Assembly: GCA_028872645.1 (NCBI GenBank)
Contig: JAPKDK010000006.1
Coordinates: forward strand, 1 to 30,897
Direction: 5' to 3'
DNA: 30,897 nucleotides
From: Verrucomicrobiota bacterium
Lineage (GTDB): Bacteria; Verrucomicrobiota; Verrucomicrobiia; Limisphaerales; UBA1100
In this document: one piece after another, positions 7,212-15,352 of the stretch
Layout: each line of letters starts with the position of its first letter
Numbering within the stretch: position 1 is the first letter of the stretch
Translations under genes and position numbers: made by a program
The notes under the pieces: model-generated
Seen by the model: only the letters and a program-made list of their open reading frames with translations
Database searches by the model: none
Told to the model about the DNA's origin: nothing

Positions 7212-8112
7212 TCGGCAGTCGCCGGATGCGGGCGTTTCGGATGACGCCGTAGCTTTGGAAGGTGGCGAAGCCGAGGGGGGCGGAGAGTTCAATTTCGCCG
7301 GCGCGCATTTGCACGACTTTCTCTTTGATGGGCTCGTCGATGATTTGGGCTTCGCCGGGGAAATAAATTGTGTCGCGGGCGGGGATGTTTTTGTCGAGCT
7401 CGGGATTGATCGCGCGCAGTGCAGATTCGGCGTCTTTGGCGCTGAGGGTTTGGCCGGCGGTGGCAGCCTCGGCCTGGTACGCCTTCACGAGGCTGGCGAC
7501 GGTGGCGTTGAGGGGGATGAGATGTTCCTTGGGCGTCATCCACACGCTGAGGTTTTCCGGCGTGACGCGCAGGCGAAAAGTGTACCACTGATCCTGATTG
7601 TATTTAAGGTAAACCGTAGTGTCATTTTCGGAGGCGTCCATGCTGTTGATGCTGGAGATGCCGGTGACCGCGCCGCCCCAGCCGCCGGTGACGAACGAGG
7701 CGTGTTTGTCGCCCACGGGAAACGTGAGCAGCGCAAAAAAATCGCTGCCGTTCACACGCTTGGCTTGGTAGCTGATTTCGTAATTTGTTTTCGGCAACAC
7801 GGCGTTGTTGGTAAACGTGATGCCGGTGATGACGAGGCCGTTCTCGATGTGCAGTTCGCCGTTCTCCACCTTCACATTGCCGCGTCCGGCGTAGTCGGTT
7901 TCCTTCCAGCCGGTGAGGTCGGTGCCGTTGAACAGTGCCGCCCACGGGGAAGGTTGGGCGGTTGCCTCCGGCAATTGTGCCAGTGAGTTGGTGTCTTGTA
8001 TGAAAAAGTTTTGGTTTCCATACTGCTGCGCGGCGCGGTTGCGTTGGGTTTGTTGGAACTCCATGCAGCCAATGGCCAACAGTGCGAGTGAGAGGGTGGT
8101 GAGGAATTTCAT
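7195..8112 (-). CDS. 3-keto-disaccharide hydrolase-domain (DUF1080) lipoprotein
   Basis: This 305-residue lipoprotein has the signal MKFLTTLSLALLAIGC (Cys16). The hallmark LFNGTDLTGWKETD opens a concanavalin-like beta-sandwich of the PF06439 family; NGELHIENGLVITG and YEISYQAKRVNGSDFF continue it. Family members act on or bind sugars, including 3-keto-glycosides, and are abundant in Verrucomicrobiota and Planctomycetota. A helical insert (~205-245, SLVKAYQAEAATAGQTLSAK) interrupts the sandwich. The ATG overlaps the sulfatase stop codon as ATGA (8109-8112), so the two are translationally coupled and probably act on the same sulfated glycan; that substrate link is inference. The C-terminal Ile-Thr-Thr-Glu-Lys is encoded by a repeat-like stretch. 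Confidence 0.85.
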   Translation of the reverse strand: MKFLTTLSLALLAIGCMEFQQTQRNRAAQQYGNQNFFIQDTNSLAQLPEATAQPSPWAALFNGTDLTGWKETDYAGRGNVKVENGELHIENGLVITGITFTNNAVLPKTNYEISYQAKRVNGSDFFALLTFPVGDKHASFVTGGWGGAVTGISSINSMDASENDTTVYLKYNQDQWYTFRLRVTPENLSVWMTPKEHLIPLNATVASLVKAYQAEAATAGQTLSAKDAESALRAINPELDKNIPARDTIYFPGEAQIIDEPIKEKVVQMRAGEIELSAPLGFATFQSYGVIRNARIRRLPITTEK

Positions 8113-9488
8113 TTTTTGATGATAAGGTCGAGTTGGTTTTTGCCGCGCTTAAGCTTGGTGTTGTGTTGGGCGAGGGCCTTGGCGATGGTGGCAAGCACTT
8201 CAGGGTTGTCCTTGGCGAGGTTGTGTTTTTCCGAGGGGTCGTGGTCGAGATGGTACAGCGCGGGCGGATCGTGTTTTTCCGGTGCTCCGCGTCCGTAAGC
8301 GGGGCGGGTGATGTAGTGCGCCTTCCACGGGCCTTGGCGCACGGCGTAGAGTTGTTCGCCGCGATAATAAAAAAAAGTGTCGCGCACGCTTTTCGCGCCT
8401 TTGAATAAAATAGGCGAAAGATCGCGGCCATCCACCACGCGATCGGCGGGCACTTTGGCGCCGGCGAGCGTGAGACAGGTGGTGTAAATATCCATCGTGC
8501 TGGTGATGGCGTGGCTGGTGTGGGGTTTTATTTTTCCGGGCCACCATGCGATGCCGGGCTCGCGCATGCCGCCTTCCCACGTGCTGCCCTTGCCATCGCG
8601 TAGGAGACCGGCGCTGCCTCCGTGGGTGTCGAAGATGAGCCACGGGCCGTTGTCGCTGGTGAAAAACACGAGCGTGTTTTCGGCGAGCCCCTCGGCCTTG
8701 AGGGTTTTCAAAACCTGGCCGACGGACCAATCGATTTCTTCGATGACATCGCCGTACAGGCCGCGCTTGGAAACGCCTTCAAAGGCCGTGCCGCGAAACA
8801 ACGGGATGTGCGGCAGGCTATGAGCGAGGTAAACAAAAAACGGTTTCGCTTTGTGATTCTTGATGAACTCAATCGCCTCCTCGGTGTAACGGCGCGTGAT
8901 GGTGGTTTGGTCGGCAGGTCGTTCGATGACTTTCGTATCGCGCAGCAACGGCACGTTGAAATATTTCACCTTCGGTTTCCAAAACGACTCGCGGCCCTTG
9001 GGCGCGCTGGCGAGGCGATCCATATCGTTCGAGTACGGAATGCCAAAGTAAGTGTCGAAGCCGTTGTTCGTGGGCAGGAATTGCGGCAGATGCCCGAGAT
9101 GCCACTTGCCGATGGCGGCGGTGGCGTAGCCTTTGGTTTTCAAACCCTCGGCCAGCGTGATTTCACTTTGCGGCAGACCGCCAGCGCTGTTTGGAAAAAG
9201 CACGCGGCGTTTGTCGCTGCACATTCCACTGCGCACGGGCAAGCGGCCGGTGAGCAACGCCGCGCGGCTGGGCGTGCACACGCAGGCGGCGCTGTAAAAT
9301 TGTGTGAACTTGATCCCCTCCGCCGCCATGCGATCGAGGTTGGGCGTGGCGATGGTGGGATGCCCAAAGCAACCGAGATCGCCATAGCCCAAGTCGTCAC
9401 AAAAGATGACCACAAAGTTCGGCGGCTTCGCGCCGAGCGCCGACATTGATAAAAGCAAAGCAGCTGCCAAGGAAAGAAAGGGCTTCAT
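8109..9488 (-). CDS. Secreted arylsulfatase-family sulfatase
   Basis: ATG 9488 gives 459 residues with a signal peptide MKPFLSLAAALLLSMSALGA. An upstream in-frame TTG would only add a basic leader, so it was not used. The metal site D31-D32 (VVIFCDDLGYGDLG) and the formylglycine motif C71-T-P-S-R75 are present. GKWHLGH and SDNGPW supply further active-site residues. The length is usual for the family, and the N-terminal half is closest in style to arylsulfatase A/GALNS-type enzymes. It would be matured by a formylglycine-generating or anaerobic maturase encoded elsewhere, then exported to desulfate polysaccharide. It is the first gene of a two-gene operon with the DUF1080 lipoprotein. Confidence 0.92.
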   Translation of the reverse strand: MKPFLSLAAALLLSMSALGAKPPNFVVIFCDDLGYGDLGCFGHPTIATPNLDRMAAEGIKFTQFYSAACVCTPSRAALLTGRLPVRSGMCSDKRRVLFPNSAGGLPQSEITLAEGLKTKGYATAAIGKWHLGHLPQFLPTNNGFDTYFGIPYSNDMDRLASAPKGRESFWKPKVKYFNVPLLRDTKVIERPADQTTITRRYTEEAIEFIKNHKAKPFFVYLAHSLPHIPLFRGTAFEGVSKRGLYGDVIEEIDWSVGQVLKTLKAEGLAENTLVFFTSDNGPWLIFDTHGGSAGLLRDGKGSTWEGGMREPGIAWWPGKIKPHTSHAITSTMDIYTTCLTLAGAKVPADRVVDGRDLSPILFKGAKSVRDTFFYYRGEQLYAVRQGPWKAHYITRPAYGRGAPEKHDPPALYHLDHDPSEKHNLAKDNPEVLATIAKALAQHNTKLKRGKNQLDLIIKK

Positions 9489-9634
9489 ACGCGAAATTCT
9501 ATCGCGCGGGCGGGGGGTAGGCAATGGTGGATTTTCAGCGTAAAACGAGAGTTTTCTGGGATGGGGCTTGGTTTGAAGGCTTATTTAGGGCACACTATCT
9601 CCACCAATCCCCCTAAATTACAACGAAAAGATCT

Positions 9635-10954
9635 ATGGAAAAATTCCGAGTGAACAACCGAAATGACCTGCCGCGCGTTGGCAAGATGCTGGGGCTGAGC
9701 CGCGAGCAGGTGGCCGATATGCAAGCGGTTAGCGCCGTGTTGCCTTTTAAGGTGAACGATTACGTGCTCGAGAATCTCATCGATCGCGATGATCTTCCGC
9801 ACGATCCGATTTTCCAGCTCACCTTTCCGCAGCGCGGGATGTTGGCCGATGGCGATTTTAATCGCATGCGCGATCTCGTGACGCGCGGGGCCGCCGATGC
9901 CGAGCTGCGTTCGGCCGCTGATGAAATCCGCGCCACGCTCAATCCGCATCCCGCTGGGCAGATGGAACTCAACAAGCCCCACTTCGGCGGCGACACACTC
10001 GAAGGAATGCAGCACAAGTACAACGAGACTGTACTTTTCTTCCCGACGCAGGGCCAAACCTGCCACGCCTATTGCACGTACTGTTTTCGCTGGGCGCAAT
10101 TCATTGGCGATGGAGACTTGAAATTTGCCAGCAAAGAAGCTGGCCAACTCGTGCAGTACGTGAGCGACAATCCGGAAATCGACAGCGTGCTCATCACCGG
10201 CGGCGATCCGATGGTGATGAAGACAAAATTTCTGCGTAATTATATTGAGCCGCTGCTCTCCATCCCGCATCTCAACAGCATCCGCATCGGCACCAAGGCG
10301 TTGGCGTATTGGCCGTACCGTTTTACAGACGGCGAAGACGCAGACGATTTCCTGCGCCTCATCGGCGACGTGCGCGCGGCGGGCAAACATTTTGCGTTAA
10401 TGGCGCACAGCAGTCATCCCGTGGAGCTATCCACAAGCGCGGCCGAGGCGGCTGTACGGCGGGTGATCGATGCCGGCGCGGTGGTCCGCTGCCAAGCGCC
10501 GCTCATCAAACACGTGAACGATCATCAGGACGTGTGGGCCGCGTTGTGGCGCAAACAGGTTTCGTTGGGCGCGATCCCCTATTATATGTTCGTGGAACGC
10601 GACACGGGCCCGAAGAATTATTTCGAGGTGCCGCTGGCCCGCGCGCACAACATCTTCACGCGCGCCTATCGCCAAGTGAGCGGACTCGCTCGCACCGTGC
10701 GCGGCCCGAGCATGAGCTGCACGCCGGGCAAAGTGTTGGTGGACGGCTTGGCAAAAATCCACGGCGAACGTGTTTTCGTGCTTAAGTTCATCCAAGGCCG
10801 CGACCCCGATTGGGCAAATCAGGTATTTTTCGCCAAGTTCAACCCCCAAGCAACGTGGCTCGACGACTTGGAACCGGCGTTCGGCGATGAGAAATTTTTC
10901 TTTGAATCATCCGAATCGGGCGTGGAGGATTTAGAATTTTTGAATAAGGAATAA
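9635..10954 (+). CDS. KamA-family radical SAM aminomutase-like enzyme
   Basis: This 439-residue protein has the radical-SAM 4Fe-4S cluster motif C143-HAY-C147-TY-C150 and the lysine 2,3-aminomutase context (NETVLFFPTQGQTC, then VLITGGDPMV). The C-terminal SMSCTPGKVLVDG may supply the PLP-binding lysine by analogy to KamA. Family members move an amino group from C2 to C3 of lysine or related amino acids, using S-adenosylmethionine and PLP. It is near KamA length and longer than EpmB (~340 residues), the enzyme that prepares beta-lysine for EF-P. An EF-P gene lies 12.5 kb away at 23495 and its modification-loop residue is lysine. The substrate cannot be assigned. It appears monocistronic. Confidence 0.88.
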   Translation: MEKFRVNNRNDLPRVGKMLGLSREQVADMQAVSAVLPFKVNDYVLENLIDRDDLPHDPIFQLTFPQRGMLADGDFNRMRDLVTRGAADAELRSAADEIRATLNPHPAGQMELNKPHFGGDTLEGMQHKYNETVLFFPTQGQTCHAYCTYCFRWAQFIGDGDLKFASKEAGQLVQYVSDNPEIDSVLITGGDPMVMKTKFLRNYIEPLLSIPHLNSIRIGTKALAYWPYRFTDGEDADDFLRLIGDVRAAGKHFALMAHSSHPVELSTSAAEAAVRRVIDAGAVVRCQAPLIKHVNDHQDVWAALWRKQVSLGAIPYYMFVERDTGPKNYFEVPLARAHNIFTRAYRQVSGLARTVRGPSMSCTPGKVLVDGLAKIHGERVFVLKFIQGRDPDWANQVFFAKFNPQATWLDDLEPAFGDEKFFFESSESGVEDLEFLNKE

Positions 10955-10987
10955 AAAATGAGGTTCGGGTTTCTGGTTCTTTGCACC

Positions 10988-11085
10988 GCGCTTGCCTTCG
11001 TGCTACTCGCGCGGCAAACTCCGCGCATCCCATGAGTCTTGAGATCAATCTATCAGGCACGGTCGCGCTTATCACCGACGCCTCG
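10988..11085 (+). repeat. 98-base duplicate of the SDR gene's 5' region (copy A)
   Basis: This stretch matches 14547-14644 without gaps over 98 bases, with six differences. It carries the upstream region and first 18 codons of the SDR reductase gene at 14591. The match stops abruptly at 11085, where the broken recF begins on the other strand. As the intact gene is at 14591, this copy is the derived one. Confidence 0.85.
11032..11085 (+). pseudogene. 5' fragment of an SDR (fabG-like) gene
   Basis: ATG 11032 begins MSLEINLSGTVALITDAS, matching the start of the intact SDR at 14591 (MSLEINLSGKDALITGAS). The second glycine of the nucleotide-binding loop start is already changed to Asp. Beyond 11085 the frame runs into antisense recF sequence and ends at a TAA near 11159. 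It is not a functional reductase. Confidence 0.75.
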
Positions 11086-11575
11086 TCCACCGGTTTTTTT
11101 TTCAGCAACGCATTGCGCAAGCGCACGGTGCGCATGTATTGCTGTAGCAATGGCAGGTAAGCGGGCAGAGTTTGTGTGAGCAAAAAATCCATAAACCGTC
11201 GCCGGCCTCGGCCCGCGCCTTTCACGAGTTGGACGTCCTCGCTGCAAAAGGCGACGGTGCGGAGGGTGTCGAGATAATCGGTGAGGCGCTGGACGGATTG
11301 GCCGTCACAGGCGAGATTGCGTTCGCTGGGCGACCAGTAAAATTTCACCTCATGCGAGCCGGTGCCGATGACGCGTCCGCCGATGAACCAGCCCGCCTGC
11401 TCGCGTTGCCCACGCCGCGAAAGGACCGGAGCGTGGCCAGCAGATGCATCGCCTCGAGCAGGTTAGTTTTGCCCTGCGCATTGCGGCCGAGGAGCACGTG
11501 AAAGCCTGGCTCGAAGTCGGCATCGAGCCGGCTGTAGTTTTGAAAATCCCGCAATCGCAAATGCGCCAAGTGCAC
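11086..11575 (-). pseudogene. recF: recF remnant: frameshifted and 3'-truncated
   Basis: The first part (from ATG 11575) is a clear RecF N-terminus: MHLAHLRLRDFQNYSRLDA and the Walker A loop GRNAQGKTNLLEA. Near 11401-11405 the frame shifts: RSFRGVGN should continue into EQAGWFIGGRVIG and HEVKFYWSPSERN, which lie in another frame. Some 8-10 residues expected in between are absent, so a small deletion is likely. The second part carries LVKGAGRGRRRFMDFLLTQ and runs to about 11086, where it meets the duplicated SDR fragment. Only about half of a ~360-residue RecF is left; the Walker B half is gone. Intact RecF loads RecA at single-strand gaps. A functional copy may exist elsewhere. Confidence 0.8.
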
Positions 11576-11581
11576 GGCGCA

Positions 11582-13627
11582 CTATGGGGTCTGAGGCGGC
11601 AGTGTGGTAATCAAAGCGGTGAAGCCCGCGCGCGTGGCGGGCGTGGCGGCAGAGAGGTGTTTTTGAAAACGGGCCTCCCTCAAGTTCTGCCCGGCGGCGG
11701 CGAGCAGGTCGGCGGCTTGCGCAGCCACGGCTTGGTCAAAGGGCGCCAGCGCTGACAGAAGCTGTGGAATATTATTTCTATTCAATTTAATAATACTCTT
11801 CGCGTAGCCGCGTGCGGCGGTGAATTTCCCGTCGCTATCCCCATCAATCCAAATGGGGTTGGTGGCACCCTGCACGCGCGGATTGTGTTTGCGCGAGGTG
11901 GGCTGATAAGAGCGTGGGCTTTCCCAAAACGGCGCACGAATGCCGGGGCCGGTGGCCACGGCGATGAGGTGTACATCGTGTCTCGGTCGTGGCAGCGTCA
12001 AGTTGAAATTGGCTTTCTCAACGCGCGCATCGGACTTGATTTTTTTTTTCGCAATCGCATGGCCATTGGCGTAAAGCGTGAGGGAATCCGCCCGAACCCA
12101 CGAGGGGCCGAGCACGCGCAGGTTCACTCGCACCTGTTTGTTGAGGCCGGTGGCGAGGTCGCCCACGGTGAATTTTTCCTCCACCTGCATGCGCACCAGC
12201 AGCCCCATGCTGATGTAGGCGCGCTGGTTGCGAAAGCTCTCGCACGCCTTGGCGAGGTCAACCTTCGCGGGATTGGTGTCGGGGCACTCGACGTAGGTGC
12301 GGGCTTGGCCGAGGATGAACCGGGCGACATCATGCGTGTCGCTGGAGCCGACGCCGGCGATGCGGTGGCCGTGATTGAGCAACGCAAACCAATCGGGATA
12401 CACGCGGAGGTTGTCCGATTGCATGGCGGCGGAAGTCACGACTTCCAGCGCGTCAAAACTGTAAGGCGTTCCGCGCCGATGCCGGCCGGTGACGGGATTG
12501 AAATTTTCCGGCGCCAAAGGTCGAAAGCCGCTGTGCGTGTTGTGGGGGTGGTTCAGTATAATCACCCGCACACCCGGCGTGGCGCGCATGGAGGCCATCA
12601 GCTTCGTCCAGTCGCCCAGTTTGTAATCGGGCACCGGGCTGCCCGCGGCGATGGGAAAGGCGTTGAAGTGGCCGGTCTTGGTGGTGACCTCGTTGCCGAT
12701 GGCGCTGGTGAAAAACCGCGACGTGCCCGTGGCCTTCATCACCGGCCGGTAATCGGCGTGATGATTGTGGTCGGTGGCAATCGCCAGCTCGATGCCCTCG
12801 CCGGCGATGGTGTGCATGCGCTCCTGCACCGAGGCGTCGCCGTGCCCGCTGTACGTCACGCAATGAATGTGCGGGTCCACCGACACGAGGCCTGGCGTGG
12901 GAACCTCGTGGCGAACTTTCATTTTTATCCGAGAAACTTTTTTACCCGAAATCGTGATGGTCTTTTTGTCGATGCCGTATTCAAACCCACGCGAGGCATA
13001 AACAATATATCGGCCCGGCAAAAGATTCAGTTCCACCACACCGCTGCTGGTGTAAACCACGCCGGGCCGCAGCGCCAAGGGCTGCTTGGGGTTCGTTGCG
13101 CGGAGGGCCGCCAGCGTGCCGTCCGGATGGGTGATCGTAATACGACAGGGCACGGGCGCGTCATTCTGATCATGAACCCGAACCGCCATCGTGCCTTGTT
13201 TCAGTGATTGCGCCACTGGAGCGGATGCGATACGAAAATTGCCAACTTCAATATCATCGGTGCGTTTGGGAGCCACAATTGAAAGTGTGTTCGAGCCGGT
13301 CTTCAACGCTCTCGGCGGAATGGCCAGCGTCAGCGTGAGCGGCGAGTCGACCGCCTGCAGCCAACCGATCCGCTGATTGTTCAACAAAACGGGCCAGCGA
13401 TATTTCACCTGCCGCTGGCGAAAAACCAGTGTGTGCTCGATGGCATTGGCCTTGGCCTCGAATTTCAAATCCAGCCGCCGGCCATGCGGGGTTTTGCCGG
13501 CAAACTCCTCCCACTCCGGAAAGCCCGGCGTGCCGAGGTGATAGTTGTTGGCATCAATCACCCGCAATTCAGCCGCCATCAACGGTCCGGTGCATGTCCA
13601 AAAAAAGGAAAGGAAAATCCAGCGCAT
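11582..13627 (-). CDS. Secreted CehA/McbA-type PHP metallohydrolase
   Basis: ATG 13627 gives 681 residues with a signal peptide (MRWIFLSFFWTCTGPLMAA). Residues ~20-240 are beta-rich, including a carboxypeptidase-regulatory-like part (LNLLPGRYIVYASRGFEYGI). From ~250 a PHP-type metal site is seen: D251-P-H253-I-H255, ATDHNHH (D286, H287), NHPHN and GSSDTHD. The C-terminus (~600-681) is a mixed region with a helical tail. CehA/McbA relatives hydrolyse esters or phosphoesters using bound metals, but the substrate here is unknown. An unusual run of ten A (T at 12040-12049 on the plus strand) encodes Lys-Lys-Lys and may be slippage-prone. The recF remnant starts six bases downstream. Alternative in-frame starts upstream lack a signal peptide. 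Confidence 0.85.
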   Translation of the reverse strand: MRWIFLSFFWTCTGPLMAAELRVIDANNYHLGTPGFPEWEEFAGKTPHGRRLDLKFEAKANAIEHTLVFRQRQVKYRWPVLLNNQRIGWLQAVDSPLTLTLAIPPRALKTGSNTLSIVAPKRTDDIEVGNFRIASAPVAQSLKQGTMAVRVHDQNDAPVPCRITITHPDGTLAALRATNPKQPLALRPGVVYTSSGVVELNLLPGRYIVYASRGFEYGIDKKTITISGKKVSRIKMKVRHEVPTPGLVSVDPHIHCVTYSGHGDASVQERMHTIAGEGIELAIATDHNHHADYRPVMKATGTSRFFTSAIGNEVTTKTGHFNAFPIAAGSPVPDYKLGDWTKLMASMRATPGVRVIILNHPHNTHSGFRPLAPENFNPVTGRHRRGTPYSFDALEVVTSAAMQSDNLRVYPDWFALLNHGHRIAGVGSSDTHDVARFILGQARTYVECPDTNPAKVDLAKACESFRNQRAYISMGLLVRMQVEEKFTVGDLATGLNKQVRVNLRVLGPSWVRADSLTLYANGHAIAKKKIKSDARVEKANFNLTLPRPRHDVHLIAVATGPGIRAPFWESPRSYQPTSRKHNPRVQGATNPIWIDGDSDGKFTAARGYAKSIIKLNRNNIPQLLSALAPFDQAVAAQAADLLAAAGQNLREARFQKHLSAATPATRAGFTALITTLPPQTP

Positions 13628-13710
13628 GCGGCATGGTAGGCGCTGACCGTCCCGCCGCAAGCGTGAACCCGAATAACTTTCGCTTTTCAGCACCGACCCG
13701 TCATGCGTAG

Positions 13711-14535
13711 ATGACGCCGATGCGATGCCTGTTTTTATTTTTCGGTTTGGGAGGGATTGCGTTTTCGGCGATTCCGGATTTCAAGATTCAACCAGTGCCA
13801 GATGGCAAGCTCGCGCCTTTTCAAAAGGTTTTCAAGAAATACGTGAACGTCTTTGGCGTGCACTGCTTTGCCACCGCGCGCACGCCCGACGCCAAGCTGC
13901 GCCATGCCGCCGTCATCATGGCGGAGTATCTCGACAACGACGAGGACGGCCAGCCTGACAACTCCGCTGTGCTCGCCGCGCTGGTGAAGCGCAATGCCTT
14001 TCTAGTCATGACCGCCACCGAGCGCGAGCTGGAGCGGCTCGACCACGATGCTTTTGAGGACGCCGGTTTTCATGCCGGCCAAGGGCAGTTCGCCACCGAG
14101 ACGCTGCCCGGCGGCCGGCGCTTTGATGCGACGTTGGAGGAGGTGCTGCATCTCATCACGCACGAAGGCTATGCGAATGCGTACCCAAAAATTTTTGGCG
14201 AACGGGCGGGCACGGTGTTGGCCGAATGCCTCGACCGCGCGCGCGGCGGGCATTTTCGCAGAGTGCCCCGCCGGTATCCGAAAGGCGCGTGGTTCACGTA
14301 CGACGATCGCACGTGCGATTATGGCTGCCAATGCACGGAGTATCTTTATTGGGCGCTTACCTCAACCCTCGGCGCGCAGTCGGCGAAGCATCGGCGCGAG
14401 GAAATTTCCCACGAGTGGAAACTGCACAGCCGCGAATTGGTTCGTACGCGCGACCCACACATTTTCAAGCTCATCACCGACGCGAAGTATAAACTGCCCG
14501 CTCGATTGCCGGATGGGAAGTATGAAGTAAATTGA
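13711..14535 (+). CDS. Secreted zincin-like protein with an EF-hand-like loop
   Basis: This 274-residue protein has a signal peptide (MTPMRCLFLFFGLGGIAFSA). An acidic loop D75-N-D77-E-D79-GQP-D83-N has the DxDxDGxxD spacing of calcium-binding EF-hand or type-3 repeat loops. Residues 143-152 (E-EVLHLITHE) contain H147-xxx-H151-E152, resembling a metalloprotease helix but not the classical HExxH. A Cys cluster, CDYGCQCTEYLYW, lies at ~204-216 and could be a metal or disulfide site. I know of no characterised member of this family. A role as metallopeptidase or metal-binding surface protein is inference. It runs divergently from the metallohydrolase gene, with start codons 83 bases apart. Confidence 0.75.
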   Translation: MTPMRCLFLFFGLGGIAFSAIPDFKIQPVPDGKLAPFQKVFKKYVNVFGVHCFATARTPDAKLRHAAVIMAEYLDNDEDGQPDNSAVLAALVKRNAFLVMTATERELERLDHDAFEDAGFHAGQGQFATETLPGGRRFDATLEEVLHLITHEGYANAYPKIFGERAGTVLAECLDRARGGHFRRVPRRYPKGAWFTYDDRTCDYGCQCTEYLYWALTSTLGAQSAKHRREEISHEWKLHSRELVRTRDPHIFKLITDAKYKLPARLPDGKYEVN

Positions 14536-14546
14536 GGGTATCCGCT

Positions 14547-14644
14547 GCGCTTGCCTTCGTGCTACTCGCGCGGCAAGATCCGCGCATCCCATGAGTCTTG
14601 AGATCAATCTATCAGGCAAGGACGCGCTTATCACCGGCGCTTCG
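14547..14644 (+). repeat. 98-base region duplicated at 10988-11085 (copy B, parent)
   Basis: This stretch covers 44 bases upstream and the first 54 bases of the intact SDR gene. It is ~94% identical to copy A. It includes a short stem-like pair CTTGCC/GGCAAG (14550-14555 and 14572-14577) upstream of the start codon. Confidence 0.85.
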
Positions 14645-15352
14645 CAGGGCCTTGGCGCGGCTACTGCGCGGGCGCTTCATGCCGCTGGTTGCCGCGTGGC
14701 GATTAATCATCCCGGCTTGGAAACGACCGCTGCGGATGCCGGGGCCATTGCCGCTGAGTTAAATGCCATCCGTCCCGACAGCGCGCGCGCCGTCGGCTGC
14801 GATGTCAGCGACGCCGATGCAGTGCAGGCGATGATGGCAAATTTAAAAAACGACTGGGGCGGTCTTGATTTTCTCATCAACAACGCCGGCATCATTCGCG
14901 ACCGCACCATTGCCAAGATGAGCCGCGAGGAATGGCGCGCGGTGATGGACGTCAATCTCGACGGCGTTTTTTACGCGAGCAAATACGGCCTCGAGGTGAT
15001 GCGCGATGGCGGCGCGCTGGTCAGCCTCGGCAGCATCGCGGGCATCGTCGGGTTTTTTGGACAGGCCAACTACGCCTCCGCGAAGGCCGGCGTGATGGCG
15101 ATGATGCGCGTGCTCGCGCGCGAGTGCGGAAAGCGCAACATCCGCGCCAACGCCGTCGCGCCCGGCGTGGCCGAGACGCCGATGGCCGCGACCATCCCCG
15201 ACAAGGTGCGCGCGGACATGCTTCGGCAAATTCCTCTCGACCGCTTTGGCATGCCCGACGAGGTGGCCACCGTGGTGCTTTTCCTGTGCTCGCCGTTGGC
15301 GTCGTATGTCACCGGCCAAACCATCGAGGTCAACGGCGGCTGGCGCGGATGA
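14591..15352 (+). CDS. Short-chain dehydrogenase, 3-oxoacyl (acetoacetyl-CoA) reductase-like
   Basis: This 253-residue Rossmann-fold reductase has the dinucleotide motif TGASQGLGAATA, NNAG at the end of strand 4, S in SLGSIAGIVGFFG, and the catalytic YASAK pair. The C-terminus is standard (YVTGQTIEVNGGW). It is likely an NADPH-dependent 3-oxoacyl-thioester reductase of the FabG/PhaB group. The next two genes, a CoA-transferase and a thiolase, favour a CoA substrate such as acetoacetyl-CoA over acyl-ACP. Its stop codon overlaps the next start as ATGA (15349-15352). A truncated copy of its 5' end is found at 11032. Confidence 0.9.
   Translation: MSLEINLSGKDALITGASQGLGAATARALHAAGCRVAINHPGLETTAADAGAIAAELNAIRPDSARAVGCDVSDADAVQAMMANLKNDWGGLDFLINNAGIIRDRTIAKMSREEWRAVMDVNLDGVFYASKYGLEVMRDGGALVSLGSIAGIVGFFGQANYASAKAGVMAMMRVLARECGKRNIRANAVAPGVAETPMAATIPDKVRADMLRQIPLDRFGMPDEVATVVLFLCSPLASYVTGQTIEVNGGWRG

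Noticed and set aside
10839..11085. Continuation of the recF-containing minus-strand frame
   Set aside because: Past 11085 the protein is antisense to the duplicated SDR start and then to the KamA gene end; the same peptide appears antisense to the real SDR start near 14591. It is not RecF.
11885..13207. 440-codon plus-strand frame opposite the metallohydrolase gene
   Set aside because: High-GC shadow frame. The minus-strand frame has the signal peptide and the PHP metal motifs.
14932..15348. Extended upstream part of a 647-codon plus-strand frame into the CoA-transferase
   Set aside because: This part is the SDR gene read in another frame, Arg-rich and without family signature. The real CoA-transferase starts at ATG 15349.
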